Assembly: GCA_964004625.1 (NCBI GenBank)
Contig: CAXFOB010000018.1
Location: 1-48,354, forward strand
Length of the DNA stretch: 48,354 bases
Direction of reading: 5' to 3'
Source of the DNA: GCA-002697625 sp002697625
Lineage (GTDB): Bacteria; Bacteroidota; Bacteroidia; Flavobacteriales; BACL11
In this document: one piece after another, positions 9,380-17,587 of the stretch
Position numbering within the stretch: the first letter of the stretch is position 1
Layout: the number at the start of each line of letters is the position of its first letter
Made by a program: the position numbers and the translations under genes
The notes under the pieces: generated by a model
The model's input: only the letters and a program-made list of their open reading frames with translations
What the model was told of the DNA's origin: nothing
Database searches by the model: none

Positions 9380-10668
9380 TAACTCATTAACTCCTGTTCA
9401 GTAACTTTTATAAGTTGTCCCTCAGAAGATGCAACAACAGTTGCAACTGTAGCATCACCCGTTACATTTACTACAGTTCTTAACATATCTAATAATCTAT
9501 CTACTCCAAAAATTAATGCAAGTCCTTCAGCAGGAACTCCAATTGCTCCTAATACAATCACTAACATTACCATTCCTGCTCCTGGAACAGCTGCAGCTCC
9601 AATAGAAGCTAATGTTGCTGTTAATACTATAGTAAGTTGCTGACCCATATCTAATTCTATTCCGAATGCCTGCGCAATAAATACAGCTGCCACCGCTTGA
9701 TAAAGGGAAGTACCATCCATATTAATGGTAGCTCCTAATGGCAATACAAAAGAAGAAACCTCTTCAGAAACTCCTATATGTTCTTCACACCTTTCCATAG
9801 TTACAGGTAAAGTTGCAGCAGAAGATGATGTAGAGAATGCCAGCATTTGTGCAGGAGAAATTCCTTTGAAAAAATCAAGGTATTTAACTTTAGTAAACAA
9901 TCTTAAAATTATAGGATATACTAGGAAAATCATAAGTAGTAATCCAACGATTACCGTAGCAGAATATTTTGCTAAAGCAATAAATAATTCTGCAGAAGCT
10001 CCAAAATCTACCACTAATCCCGCTAAAAGTGCAAATACTCCATAAGGAGCGGAAATCATTATAAGATCTACAATCTGAAGTATAATATCGTTTATTCCAT
10101 CAAAAAACCCTTTTACATATGTGGTTTTTTCATCCGGCAACATCACCATAGCTATTCCAAACAGAATTGCAAAAAATATTACCTGAAGCATATTTCTGTT
10201 CTTACTAGCGGATTCAAAAATATTTGTTGGAACAATATCAATTAAAAACTGAAGAGGACCCTCTTCCTTCACGTTTTCCGCAGCAGCTATTTTCTTACTA
10301 GCTCCCTCTTCTATTTGTTCTGTTTTTGTAACAGATTCTTTATCAAAACCATCCCCTGGTTTTACTGTATTTACAAGTATTAAACCAATAGATACCGCTA
10401 TTACTGTTGAAGTTAAATAAATAGCAATTGTTTTTCCTCCTATTCTGCTTAATTTAGAAATATTAGAAAGAGAAGCCACTCCTTTTATTAAGGATGCAAA
10501 AACTAAAGGAACTGCAATTAATTTAAGTAAATTCACAAATATTTCTCCCCATGGTTTTATCCAATTATCAGTAAAATCTATCAATCCATATTTTGAAGCT
10601 ATTAAACCATACACAACCCCTAATACCATACCAATAATTATTTTCCAATGTAATGCTAGTTTTTTCAT
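9379..10668 (-). CDS. dicarboxylate/amino acid:cation symporter (DAACS family)
   Basis: This is a sodium- or proton-coupled importer of glutamate, aspartate or C4-dicarboxylates (SDF/GltP family). The family motifs are the serine-rich hairpin FSTSSSAATLPVTM (about residues 277-290) and the cation site PLGATINMDGTSLYQA (about 308-323). About eight TM segments plus two re-entrant loops fit the 429 aa length. An acidic and lysine-rich loop at about 105-137 is longer than usual. It sits between an arylsulfotransferase-like gene (25 nt away) and the OmpA-family gene (1 nt overlap). The substrate is not determinable from sequence. Confidence 0.92.
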   Translation of the reverse strand: MKKLALHWKIIIGMVLGVVYGLIASKYGLIDFTDNWIKPWGEIFVNLLKLIAVPLVFASLIKGVASLSNISKLSRIGGKTIAIYLTSTVIAVSIGLILVNTVKPGDGFDKESVTKTEQIEEGASKKIAAAENVKEEGPLQFLIDIVPTNIFESASKNRNMLQVIFFAILFGIAMVMLPDEKTTYVKGFFDGINDIILQIVDLIMISAPYGVFALLAGLVVDFGASAELFIALAKYSATVIVGLLLMIFLVYPIILRLFTKVKYLDFFKGISPAQMLAFSTSSSAATLPVTMERCEEHIGVSEEVSSFVLPLGATINMDGTSLYQAVAAVFIAQAFGIELDMGQQLTIVLTATLASIGAAAVPGAGMVMLVIVLGAIGVPAEGLALIFGVDRLLDMLRTVVNVTGDATVATVVASSEGQLIKVTEQELMS

Positions 10669-10693
10669 TTTTTTTATTTCTTTTTAAGGAAAT

Positions 10694-12040
10694 TTATTCA
10701 ATAATTATTCTCTTTTCTACTGTTCCTTCTTCATATAGATAAAAAAGAGGCGTGTTCTTTTGGTAAGGAGTTTCTCTACCTAAAACATCTACAATTTTGA
10801 TGAGTTTTGTGTTTGCATTGTTTATTTCTTCAATATTTGTGAAATTACAACTCATAACACACTGGAGAGAATCATTATATACACCCATACCAGTTCCTGG
10901 ATCCAGACATGAACCAGCAATACAATCCCAACTAGGGTTTGGTGGGGTATAGAAAAACCAATCAAATTTCTGTGCACGATAAAGATTTACACCATTGTCA
11001 TACTCTAATTGAAATACTATTTGATTGTTTGTATCAACTTCAGTTACGACTGAACCTATATTAATCCATTGAAGATTACCAAAATCAATCAGTGTATTGC
11101 CATTTGGTAATCTTTGCACTCCTCCTATAGATGGAGTATATAAAGAATCAGGATGAACAAATTGCCAAACTTTTGTTGCTTCCATTAAGTTAGTGTCTAA
11201 TTCATATTCTACGGCTCTTGATATATTAATTGTACCAGTATATTGAGCACTATGATTACCGTTATCATAAAGAAGATATCTATTATTACCTAAACTTCTT
11301 ATTGAATGTTGATGTGTGAAAGGATAGTCATTTGTAAAGGTAAAATCAGTTTGAGAACCACCCCATCGCCAAATAACCTCACCTGTTCTTCTATGTATCT
11401 TGGTAATTTCATCTAAGTTTCTAGAGGAAACTAGAAAATGTCCATCAAAATCTATATCAATAGCGTTTGCATGTATGAAAGGTAGGCTTGAACTTGTCCA
11501 TGGACTAAGGTATGTGTTATCTGTCACATGAAAATGATCCCAACTTTTCCATTCAAAAACCACATTATGATTTGGGTCTAATTCTTGAATTATTAAGCCT
11601 TCTACAATTGCATTTGGATCCCCTCCTATTACCACAGTGTCCATTGCGTAAGGTTGTTCATCATAAGCAAAAAGAACATAATTTCCATTTGCTAAAGCCA
11701 AGAAATCATGATTATCAGCTATATATCCATTTTGGCAGTATACCGAATCTACAACATTCTGTAATGAATCCATAATGAACCATCCTTTTGATTGTCTGTC
11801 AAAATAAGAAAGTTTGTTGTTATAATTAACTTTAAAATCCCAGCCCTTCATGCCCCAATTTTGAGAAAACATTTCTATTCCAATTGAATCAATAATTTTT
11901 ACAGGTTTTTGAGGTGTTCCTCCGCGTTGAAAGAAAAGATTACCATGCCAAGCATCAGGAGTATTTACTGTAATAGTATAGTTTGGTGGTTGACTAAATC
12001 CAATCAAAGGAATACATAGTAACATTAGTAATTTTTTCAT
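10694..12040 (-). CDS. arylsulfotransferase-like (ASST) beta-propeller protein with T9SS sorting domain
   Basis: A signal peptide (about 1-16, ending GFSQ) precedes a six-bladed-propeller-type domain resembling arylsulfotransferase family proteins. Visible hallmarks are FIHANAIDIDFDGHFLVSSR (about 186-205), TGEVIWRWGGS, THQHSIRSLGNNRYLLYDNG and QRLPNGNTLIDFG. The histidines in the IHANAID and THQHSI blocks correspond to conserved ASST positions. A Cys-rich linker (about 370-395) leads to a short T9SS type A sorting domain (KLIKIVDVLGRE, ending VEKRIIIE). It is therefore probably exported to the cell surface. Sulfotransfer is not proven; the 2 nt gap to aroC puts it in the aroC operon. Confidence 0.8.
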   Translation of the reverse strand: MKKLLMLLCIPLIGFSQPPNYTITVNTPDAWHGNLFFQRGGTPQKPVKIIDSIGIEMFSQNWGMKGWDFKVNYNNKLSYFDRQSKGWFIMDSLQNVVDSVYCQNGYIADNHDFLALANGNYVLFAYDEQPYAMDTVVIGGDPNAIVEGLIIQELDPNHNVVFEWKSWDHFHVTDNTYLSPWTSSSLPFIHANAIDIDFDGHFLVSSRNLDEITKIHRRTGEVIWRWGGSQTDFTFTNDYPFTHQHSIRSLGNNRYLLYDNGNHSAQYTGTINISRAVEYELDTNLMEATKVWQFVHPDSLYTPSIGGVQRLPNGNTLIDFGNLQWINIGSVVTEVDTNNQIVFQLEYDNGVNLYRAQKFDWFFYTPPNPSWDCIAGSCLDPGTGMGVYNDSLQCVMSCNFTNIEEINNANTKLIKIVDVLGRETPYQKNTPLFYLYEEGTVEKRIIIE

Positions 12041-12042
12041 AA

Positions 12043-13116
12043 TTATAATTTATTTATTTTACTTGTTAAATAAGAATCTATTAAAGTAAGAGCCATCATA
12101 CTTTCTACAATAGGCACAGCTCTCGGTACTACACATGCATCATGTCTTCCTTTTGCTGAAAAATCAATTTCTTGTCCCTTTGTATTAATACTTTTTTGTA
12201 TTTTCATTATGGTAGCAACCGGCTTAAATGACACTTCACAATAAATATCATTGCCGTTACTTATACCTCCCTGTATTCCTCCAGAAAAATTAGTCTTAGT
12301 AGCACCATCATTATTTACAATAACATCATTCACCTCACTCCCTTTTGAAGAGGAAATATCCAATCCCAAAAATCCGTATTTAAACCCATGAACTGCATTG
12401 ATAGAAAGCATAGCCTTTCCTATTTCAGCATGCAACTTATCAAAAACAGGTTCTCCCCAACCAACAGGGACACCTTCAGCAAAACAAGTTATTTCTCCAC
12501 CAACAGTATCTCCCTGTTTTTTAGTCTTTACAATTTCAGAAATCATGTTCTTTGCAATTTCAGAATCCGGACATCTTACTTTATTATCATCAATTTTAGA
12601 AAGATCGATACTCTTATAAGATTTATTTAATCTTACAGAACCTACAGAACTAACAAAGGCCTTTATCTCTACACCAATTTCACTCAAAATCTGCTTAGCA
12701 ATTGATCCAGCTACCACCCAATTTGCAGTTTCTCTTGCTGAAGACCTACCTCCACCTCTATAATCTCTTAATCCGTATTTTTTCTGATAAGTAAAATCTG
12801 CATGTGAGGGACGAAAAACATCTTTTATATGAGAATAATCTTTACTTTTTGCATCCTCAGTTTTCAACACAAACCCTATAGGTGTTCCAGTAGTTTGACC
12901 TTCAAAAATTCCAGAAAGAAACTCCACTTTATCACTTTCTTTTCTTTGGGTAGTAATTTGAGATTGCCCCGGCTTTCTTCTATCTAATTGTATTTGAATA
13001 GAATTTATATCAATTTTTATTCCAGGCGGACATCCATCAATAATTCCTCCCATAAATTCTCCATGGGACTCCCCAAAAGTAGTTAATCTGAAAATTTTCC
13101 CGAAAGTATTTCCCAT
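12043..13116 (-). CDS. aroC: chorismate synthase
   Basis: AroC converts 5-enolpyruvylshikimate-3-phosphate to chorismate, the last shikimate-pathway step, using reduced FMN. Signatures: MGNTFGKIFRLTTFGESHG at the N-terminus, RRKPGQSQITTQRKE (about 47-61), the RGGGRSSARET block (about 119-129), and GRHDACVVPRAVPIVESM (about 322-339). At 357 aa it is full length. It is the first gene of a four-gene minus-strand run and diverges from hutI. Its ATG lies 4 nt from a -7 box, so the mRNA may be leaderless. Confidence 0.97.
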   Translation of the reverse strand: MGNTFGKIFRLTTFGESHGEFMGGIIDGCPPGIKIDINSIQIQLDRRKPGQSQITTQRKESDKVEFLSGIFEGQTTGTPIGFVLKTEDAKSKDYSHIKDVFRPSHADFTYQKKYGLRDYRGGGRSSARETANWVVAGSIAKQILSEIGVEIKAFVSSVGSVRLNKSYKSIDLSKIDDNKVRCPDSEIAKNMISEIVKTKKQGDTVGGEITCFAEGVPVGWGEPVFDKLHAEIGKAMLSINAVHGFKYGFLGLDISSSKGSEVNDVIVNNDGATKTNFSGGIQGGISNGNDIYCEVSFKPVATIMKIQKSINTKGQEIDFSAKGRHDACVVPRAVPIVESMMALTLIDSYLTSKINKL

Positions 13117-13120
13117 AATG

Positions 13121-13128
13121 CAAATATA
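13121..13128 (-). promoter_or_regulatory. -7 box (TATATTTG, minus strand) of aroC
   Basis: On the minus strand TATATTTG ends 4 nt before the aroC ATG. It shares a 50 bp intergenic region with the hutI promoter. Confidence 0.6.
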
Positions 13129-13153
13129 AGAATAAAGATTAACCTAAATTTTG

Positions 13154-13161
13154 TAATTTTG
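13154..13161 (+). promoter_or_regulatory. -7 box (TAATTTTG) of hutI
   Basis: A perfect TAnnTTTG ends 5 nt before the hutI ATG at 13167, again pointing to a leaderless transcript. Confidence 0.6.
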
Positions 13162-13166
13162 TCGAA

Positions 13167-14414
13167 ATGAAAACAGTAATTAAAAACATATCAGAATTAA
13201 TTCAGACTGAAACAAATCCAAAAAAGTGGATAGCTGGTAAAGAGATGTCCAAAATCAGTACCATAAAGGAAGCATTCTTAGAATATGAGGATGGAATTAT
13301 AACTGCATTTGGAAGTATGGGACAATGGAAAGGAATTGAAGACTGGAATAATACTGATATTATTGACGCTGAAGGAGGGATGGTTTTTCCTACTTATTGC
13401 GATTCTCATACCCACTTGGTTTTTGCTGCTAGTAGAGAAGAAGAATTTGTAGATAGAATAAATGGACTGTCTTATGAAGAGATTGCAAAAAGAGGAGGTG
13501 GTATCTTAAATTCAGCAGAAAAACTACAAAAATCAACAGAAGAAGAGTTGTATGAAAGTGCTCTTAATAGATTAAATAATCTAATAAAACTAGGAACTGG
13601 AGCCATAGAAATAAAAAGTGGATATGGACTTACTCTAGAATCAGAACTAAAAATGCTTCGTGTGATTAGAAGACTAGAAAAAAATACGGAAGTATCCATA
13701 AAATCCACTTTCTTAGGAGCTCATGCACTACCTAAAGAATACAAGAATAACAAAGACGGATACATGGATTTGGTAATAAATGAAATGTTACCAAAAGTTG
13801 CATCAGAAGGTCTGGCTGATTATGTAGATATATTCTGTGAAAAAGGATATTTTACTATAGAGGACACCAAAAGATTATTAGATTCGGCACAAAAATATGG
13901 GATACAAGGAAAAACACATGTGAATCAATTCAATTCTATGGGAGGTGTACAAGCGTCTATTGAGTTAGGAGCTCTTTCTGTAGATCATTTAGAAGAGATG
14001 AAAGATTATGATTTTGAAGCTTTAAAAAATTCTGATTGTATGCCTACTATATTACCATCTTGTTCCTTTTTTCTTGGAATACCATACGGCCCTGCAAATA
14101 AGATGATAGAAAAAGGGCTTCCTGTAGCACTTGCATCTGACTACAACCCAGGATCAACACCAAGTGGAAATATGAATTTTATATCATCTTTAGGGTGTAT
14201 ACAGATGAAAATGACACCTGAACAAGTTATAAATGCTACTACTATTAACACTGCATACGCTATGGGATTAGAAAAAGAACTTGGAAGTATTTGTGTAGGA
14301 AAGAAAGCAAACATCTTTATTACACAAGATATACCTTCTTATTCATATTTACCATATAGTTTTGGTGAAAATGTAATTAATAAAGTAATATTAAACGGCA
14401 AAGTTATAGTATAA
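13167..14414 (+). CDS. hutI: imidazolonepropionase
   Basis: HutI hydrolyses 4-imidazolone-5-propionate to N-formimino-L-glutamate in histidine degradation. It is an amidohydrolase: metal-binding CDSHTHLVFAASREEEF (about 74-90), EIKSGYGLT (about 151-159), FLGAHALPKEY (about 183-193), the later histidine in KTHVNQFNSMGG (about 250-261), and SDYNPGSTPSGNM (about 331-343) carrying the catalytic Asp. At 415 aa it is normal. No other hut gene is present here, so the rest of the pathway must lie elsewhere. It is monocistronic, ended by a hairpin terminator. Confidence 0.95.
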   Translation: MKTVIKNISELIQTETNPKKWIAGKEMSKISTIKEAFLEYEDGIITAFGSMGQWKGIEDWNNTDIIDAEGGMVFPTYCDSHTHLVFAASREEEFVDRINGLSYEEIAKRGGGILNSAEKLQKSTEEELYESALNRLNNLIKLGTGAIEIKSGYGLTLESELKMLRVIRRLEKNTEVSIKSTFLGAHALPKEYKNNKDGYMDLVINEMLPKVASEGLADYVDIFCEKGYFTIEDTKRLLDSAQKYGIQGKTHVNQFNSMGGVQASIELGALSVDHLEEMKDYDFEALKNSDCMPTILPSCSFFLGIPYGPANKMIEKGLPVALASDYNPGSTPSGNMNFISSLGCIQMKMTPEQVINATTINTAYAMGLEKELGSICVGKKANIFITQDIPSYSYLPYSFGENVINKVILNGKVIV

Positions 14415-14416
14415 AA

Positions 14417-14448
14417 AAAACGGACTATTTCTAAGTCCGTTTTCTTTA
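14417..14448. terminator. bidirectional terminator between hutI and cspA
   Basis: AAAACGGACT (14417-14426) pairs perfectly with AGTCCGTTTT (14434-14443) across a 7 nt loop. A-rich and T-rich flanks let it work for both convergent genes. Confidence 0.85.
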
Positions 14449-14478
14449 CGTTCATTGTTAAATTATATTGTATCTGTA

Positions 14479-14676
14479 TTAAGCAGCTTTAATATCTTTA
14501 GCAACAGGTCCTTTTTCTCCTTCACCTACTTCAAAAGTAACTGATTGATTTTCCTCTAATTTTTTGAATCCATCCATTTGGATTTCACCAAAGTGAGCGA
14601 AATAATCTGTTCCGTCTTCACCTGTGATGAATCCGTAACCTTTTGTTGAATTGAACCATTTTACTGTACCTTCCAT
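14479..14676 (-). CDS. cold-shock domain protein (CspA family)
   Basis: This 65-residue single-stranded nucleic-acid binding protein is of the CspA fold. RNP1 is KGYGFITG (about residues 12-19) and RNP2 is DYFAHFGEI (about 24-32); the usual VFVHF/VFAHF is replaced here by YFAHF. Such proteins act as RNA chaperones. It is monocistronic, with its own promoter and an mRNA leader of about 50 nt containing a hairpin. Confidence 0.95.
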   Translation of the reverse strand: MEGTVKWFNSTKGYGFITGEDGTDYFAHFGEIQMDGFKKLEENQSVTFEVGEGEKGPVAKDIKAA

Positions 14677-14735
14677 AATTGTTTGTTTTTAAATTTATAT
14701 TTGTTAATGTTGGGAACAACCCCAATTTTCTTCTG

Positions 14736-14743
14736 CAAATGTA
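14736..14743 (-). promoter_or_regulatory. -7 box (TACATTTG, minus strand) of cspA
   Basis: On the minus strand TACATTTG matches TAnnTTTG and lies 59 nt before the cspA ATG, leaving a 5' leader of roughly 50 nt. The leader contains TTGGG/CCCAA inverted halves (14710-14725). Confidence 0.55.
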
Positions 14744-14767
14744 AGTAAATTTTATTAAATCAGTTTT

Positions 14768-15649
14768 TTAAGAGAAAAATTCTTTTTTTGATGCCAAAAG
14801 TGTATTCTGTAAAAGCATGGCGATTGTCATTGGACCTACCCCACCAGGAACAGGTGTAATATAGGAGCATTTTTCTTTTACATCTTCAAAATTTACATCT
14901 CCCAATAACTGCCATCCACTTTTTGTTTTTTCTGATTTTACTCTTGTAATACCTACGTCAATTATACAAACTCCTTCTTTAATCATATCGGAAGTTACAA
15001 ACTCCGCTTTACCAAGTGCTACAATTAAAATATCAGCTGTTCTAGTAATGTCCTTCAAATTCTGAGTTCTACTATGTGTAAGTGTAACAGTACAATTTCC
15101 TGGATCAGAATTTCTAGCCATTAGAACACTCATTGGTGAACCAACAATATGACTTCTACCAATCACTACACAATGTTTACCAGAAGTCTCTACATTATAT
15201 CTTTTAAGAAGTTCCAATATTCCTGCTGGAGTTGCAGGTAAATACGTAGCAAGATTTAAAGCCATTCTCCCAATGTTTGATGGGTGAAAACCATCTACAT
15301 CCTTTTTAGGATCAATAGCTTCAGTAACTTTCATTTCGTCAATATGACTAGGAAGCGGTAGTTGAACAATTAATCCATCTATATCCTGATTATTATTGAT
15401 TTTATCTACTTCAGATAACAATTCCTCTTCTGAAACATTATCTGGTAACCTAACTAGTGTAGATGCAAAACCTACTTTTTCGCAAGCCTTTACCTTTGCA
15501 TTGATATAAGTTTCACTAGCTCCATCATTGCCTACTAATATAGCAGATAAATGAGGTGTTTTTCCTAAAGAAGAATTTATGGATTTCACCTGATTAGTAA
15601 TTTCTTCTTTTATATCGTTAGATGTTTTTTTACCGTCTAAAATTATCAT
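14768..15649 (-). CDS. folD: bifunctional methylenetetrahydrofolate dehydrogenase / methenyltetrahydrofolate cyclohydrolase
   Basis: FolD interconverts 5,10-methylene-, 5,10-methenyl- and 10-formyl-tetrahydrofolate using NADP. Visible motifs: TYINAKVKACEKVGF (about 48-62) carrying the catalytic lysine, GLIVQLPLPSHI (about 92-103), KDVDGFHPSNIGRM (about 115-128), PATPAGILELL (about 137-147), the Rossmann motif VVIGRSHIVGSP (about 159-170) and PVPGGVGPMTIAMLL (about 264-278). The length of 293 aa is usual. It starts 7 nt after the ffh stop and probably shares the ffh transcript. Confidence 0.97.
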   Translation of the reverse strand: MIILDGKKTSNDIKEEITNQVKSINSSLGKTPHLSAILVGNDGASETYINAKVKACEKVGFASTLVRLPDNVSEEELLSEVDKINNNQDIDGLIVQLPLPSHIDEMKVTEAIDPKKDVDGFHPSNIGRMALNLATYLPATPAGILELLKRYNVETSGKHCVVIGRSHIVGSPMSVLMARNSDPGNCTVTLTHSRTQNLKDITRTADILIVALGKAEFVTSDMIKEGVCIIDVGITRVKSEKTKSGWQLLGDVNFEDVKEKCSYITPVPGGVGPMTIAMLLQNTLLASKKEFFS

Positions 15650-15656
15650 ATTTATT

Positions 15657-17000
15657 TTATCTCATTCGAGGCATACCACCACCTTTCATCATTTGCATCA
15701 TTTTATTTGCTCCTCCTCCTTGCATCACTTTCATCATCTTACCCATTTGTGAAAATTGTTTAATCAGTTGATTTACTTCCTGAACGGAAGTTCCGCTACC
15801 TGCAGCAATCCTCTTTTTTCTACTTCCATTTAACACCACAGGATTTTTTCTTTCGTGTGGAGTCATTGAATGTATAATCGATTCGATACCTTTAAAAGCA
15901 TCATCATCTAAATCCACTCCTTTCATCATTTTTCCCATTCCAGGTATCATACCCATCAAATCCTTCATGTTACCCATCTTCTTAATTTGCTGAATCTGCT
16001 TTAAGAAATCATCAAAACCAAAAGTATTTTTTGCAATTTTCTTTTGCATTTTTCGGGCTTCCTCCTCATCAAATTGTTGCTGAGCTCGTTCTACAAGAGA
16101 AATAACATCTCCCATACCAAGAATTCTAGATGCCATTCTATCAGGATGGAAGACATCTAAACCATCCATTTTTTCAGAAGTACCTATAAACTTAATAGGT
16201 TTATCTACAACTGAACGGATGGTAAGTGCTGCACCACCTCTGGTATCACCATCTAATTTTGTAAGTACTACCCCATCAAAATTTAATCTCTCGTTAAAGG
16301 ATTTTGCAGTGTTTACTGCATCTTGTCCCGTCATAGAATCTACCACGAACAATATCTCGTTAGGGATAATTGCTAGTTTTACCTCCGCAATTTCAGTCAT
16401 CATTTGCTCGTCTACGGCCAATCTACCTGCAGTATCTACTATTACTACATTGTGTCCGTTTGCTTTTGCATGTTTTATGGCATTTTTAGCAATTTCAACC
16501 GGATTTTTATTTTCTATTTCTGTATATAAATCAACATTTACTTGCTCTGATAGAACACCAATCTGATCGATTGCTGCAGGACGATACACATCACAAGCTA
16601 CTAGTAACGGTCTTTTATTTTGTTTACTCTTAAGGTGTAGGGCTAGTTTCCCACAAAAAGTAGTTTTACCAGAACCTTGTAATCCTGCTATTAGAATAAC
16701 AGAAGGATTCCCTTTTAAATCAATTTCGGAATGAGAACTTCCCATAAGTTCGGCAAGTTCATCTTTCATTATTTTAGTAAGAAGTTGACCTGGTTCTACT
16801 GTAGTTAATACCTGCTGACCTAAAGCTTTTTGTTTTACATTTTCAGTAAATGATTTTGCAGTTTTAAAATCCACATCTGCCTTTATTAAGGCTTTACGGA
16901 TCTCCTTCATGGTTTGAGCAACATTTATTTCGGAAATACTTCCTTTACCTTTTAGGGTTTTAAATGCCTTCTCTAATTTTTCTGATAAACTTTCGAACAT
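15657..17000 (-). CDS. ffh: signal recognition particle protein Ffh (SRP54)
   Basis: Ffh is the GTPase subunit of the signal recognition particle, which targets membrane and secreted proteins co-translationally. The N domain (about 1-90) is followed by the G domain with GLQGSGKTTFCGKLA (P-loop, about 105-119), DVYRPAAIDQ, DTAGR and TKLDGDTRGGAAL. The methionine-rich M domain (from about 325) ends with MQMMKGGGMPRMR. I choose the ATG at 17000 (MFESLSEKLEKAF): the longer frame to 17027 overlaps the promoter box at 17025-17032 and adds non-family residues. The product is 447 aa. Confidence 0.96.
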   Translation of the reverse strand: MFESLSEKLEKAFKTLKGKGSISEINVAQTMKEIRKALIKADVDFKTAKSFTENVKQKALGQQVLTTVEPGQLLTKIMKDELAELMGSSHSEIDLKGNPSVILIAGLQGSGKTTFCGKLALHLKSKQNKRPLLVACDVYRPAAIDQIGVLSEQVNVDLYTEIENKNPVEIAKNAIKHAKANGHNVVIVDTAGRLAVDEQMMTEIAEVKLAIIPNEILFVVDSMTGQDAVNTAKSFNERLNFDGVVLTKLDGDTRGGAALTIRSVVDKPIKFIGTSEKMDGLDVFHPDRMASRILGMGDVISLVERAQQQFDEEEARKMQKKIAKNTFGFDDFLKQIQQIKKMGNMKDLMGMIPGMGKMMKGVDLDDDAFKGIESIIHSMTPHERKNPVVLNGSRKKRIAAGSGTSVQEVNQLIKQFSQMGKMMKVMQGGGANKMMQMMKGGGMPRMR

Positions 17001-17024
17001 GTTGATTGATTGTATTAATATCTG

Positions 17025-17032
17025 CAAAAATA
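17025..17032 (-). promoter_or_regulatory. -7 box (TATTTTTG, minus strand) of ffh
   Basis: The minus strand reads TATTTTTG 24 nt upstream of the chosen ffh start, in the gap to the next gene. This gives ffh-folD their own transcript within the larger block. Confidence 0.55.
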
Positions 17033-17062
17033 AAAAAATCCACCATTTTGGTAGATTAAAAT

Positions 17063-17584
17063 TTACTCATCTTCTAATCTTCTTTTACGGATTAATCTTC
17101 TTGTTAATAACGAAACCGGAACCATAATTAAGAAAAACATTCCTATTAAAGTATAATAACTCTTATAAGATCTTTTGGATAGTTCCACTCCCTTTTCTAG
17201 AGAAATAATTTCTGTCTTAGTATATCTTTTAAGATCCCCTACAGACTCTTTTCTCTCCTCCCTATCATAAAACTGAACCATAAGCCTCACATTTTCTCCT
17301 TCTATAAAATTATCCAAAACAAACTTTTGAGGGTAGGAAACTTTATCGGATAAATCATGATTCACCCATGATCCATTATATATATTTTGTAAATCCTTCT
17401 CAGAAATTTCCGGAACTCCTACAATAGAGTCCGAAATACTAAGCTGAGAAATAACTCTCTTTTCCGGGTTAAAATAATCAACATAAGCATAAAAGGTATT
17501 CTTTAATCTATTCTCTGGTCCCATAGACAATACCAAAACACTAATTAAGGCACCAGCAGCAAAAAACTTCAATCTTCTTAACAT
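17063..17584 (-). CDS. conserved two-TM membrane protein, unknown function
   Basis: I do not recognise a named family. The 173-residue protein has a hydrophobic segment at about residues 8-22, an extracytoplasmic region of about 110 residues (25-140) and a second TM near 143-162, followed by a strongly basic cytoplasmic tail (RRLIRKRRLEDE). The alternation of charged residues near 110-135 suggests helices. It starts 3 nt after the ald stop and precedes ffh, so it is co-transcribed with porX-tsaE-ald. An envelope role is inference only. Confidence 0.75.
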   Translation of the reverse strand: MLRRLKFFAAGALISVLVLSMGPENRLKNTFYAYVDYFNPEKRVISQLSISDSIVGVPEISEKDLQNIYNGSWVNHDLSDKVSYPQKFVLDNFIEGENVRLMVQFYDREERKESVGDLKRYTKTEIISLEKGVELSKRSYKSYYTLIGMFFLIMVPVSLLTRRLIRKRRLEDE

Positions 17585-17587
17585 AAT

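Noticed and set aside
17001..17027. Nine-residue N-terminal extension of Ffh
   Set aside because: It overlaps the minus-strand promoter box 17025-17032; Ffh starts at MFESLSEKL.
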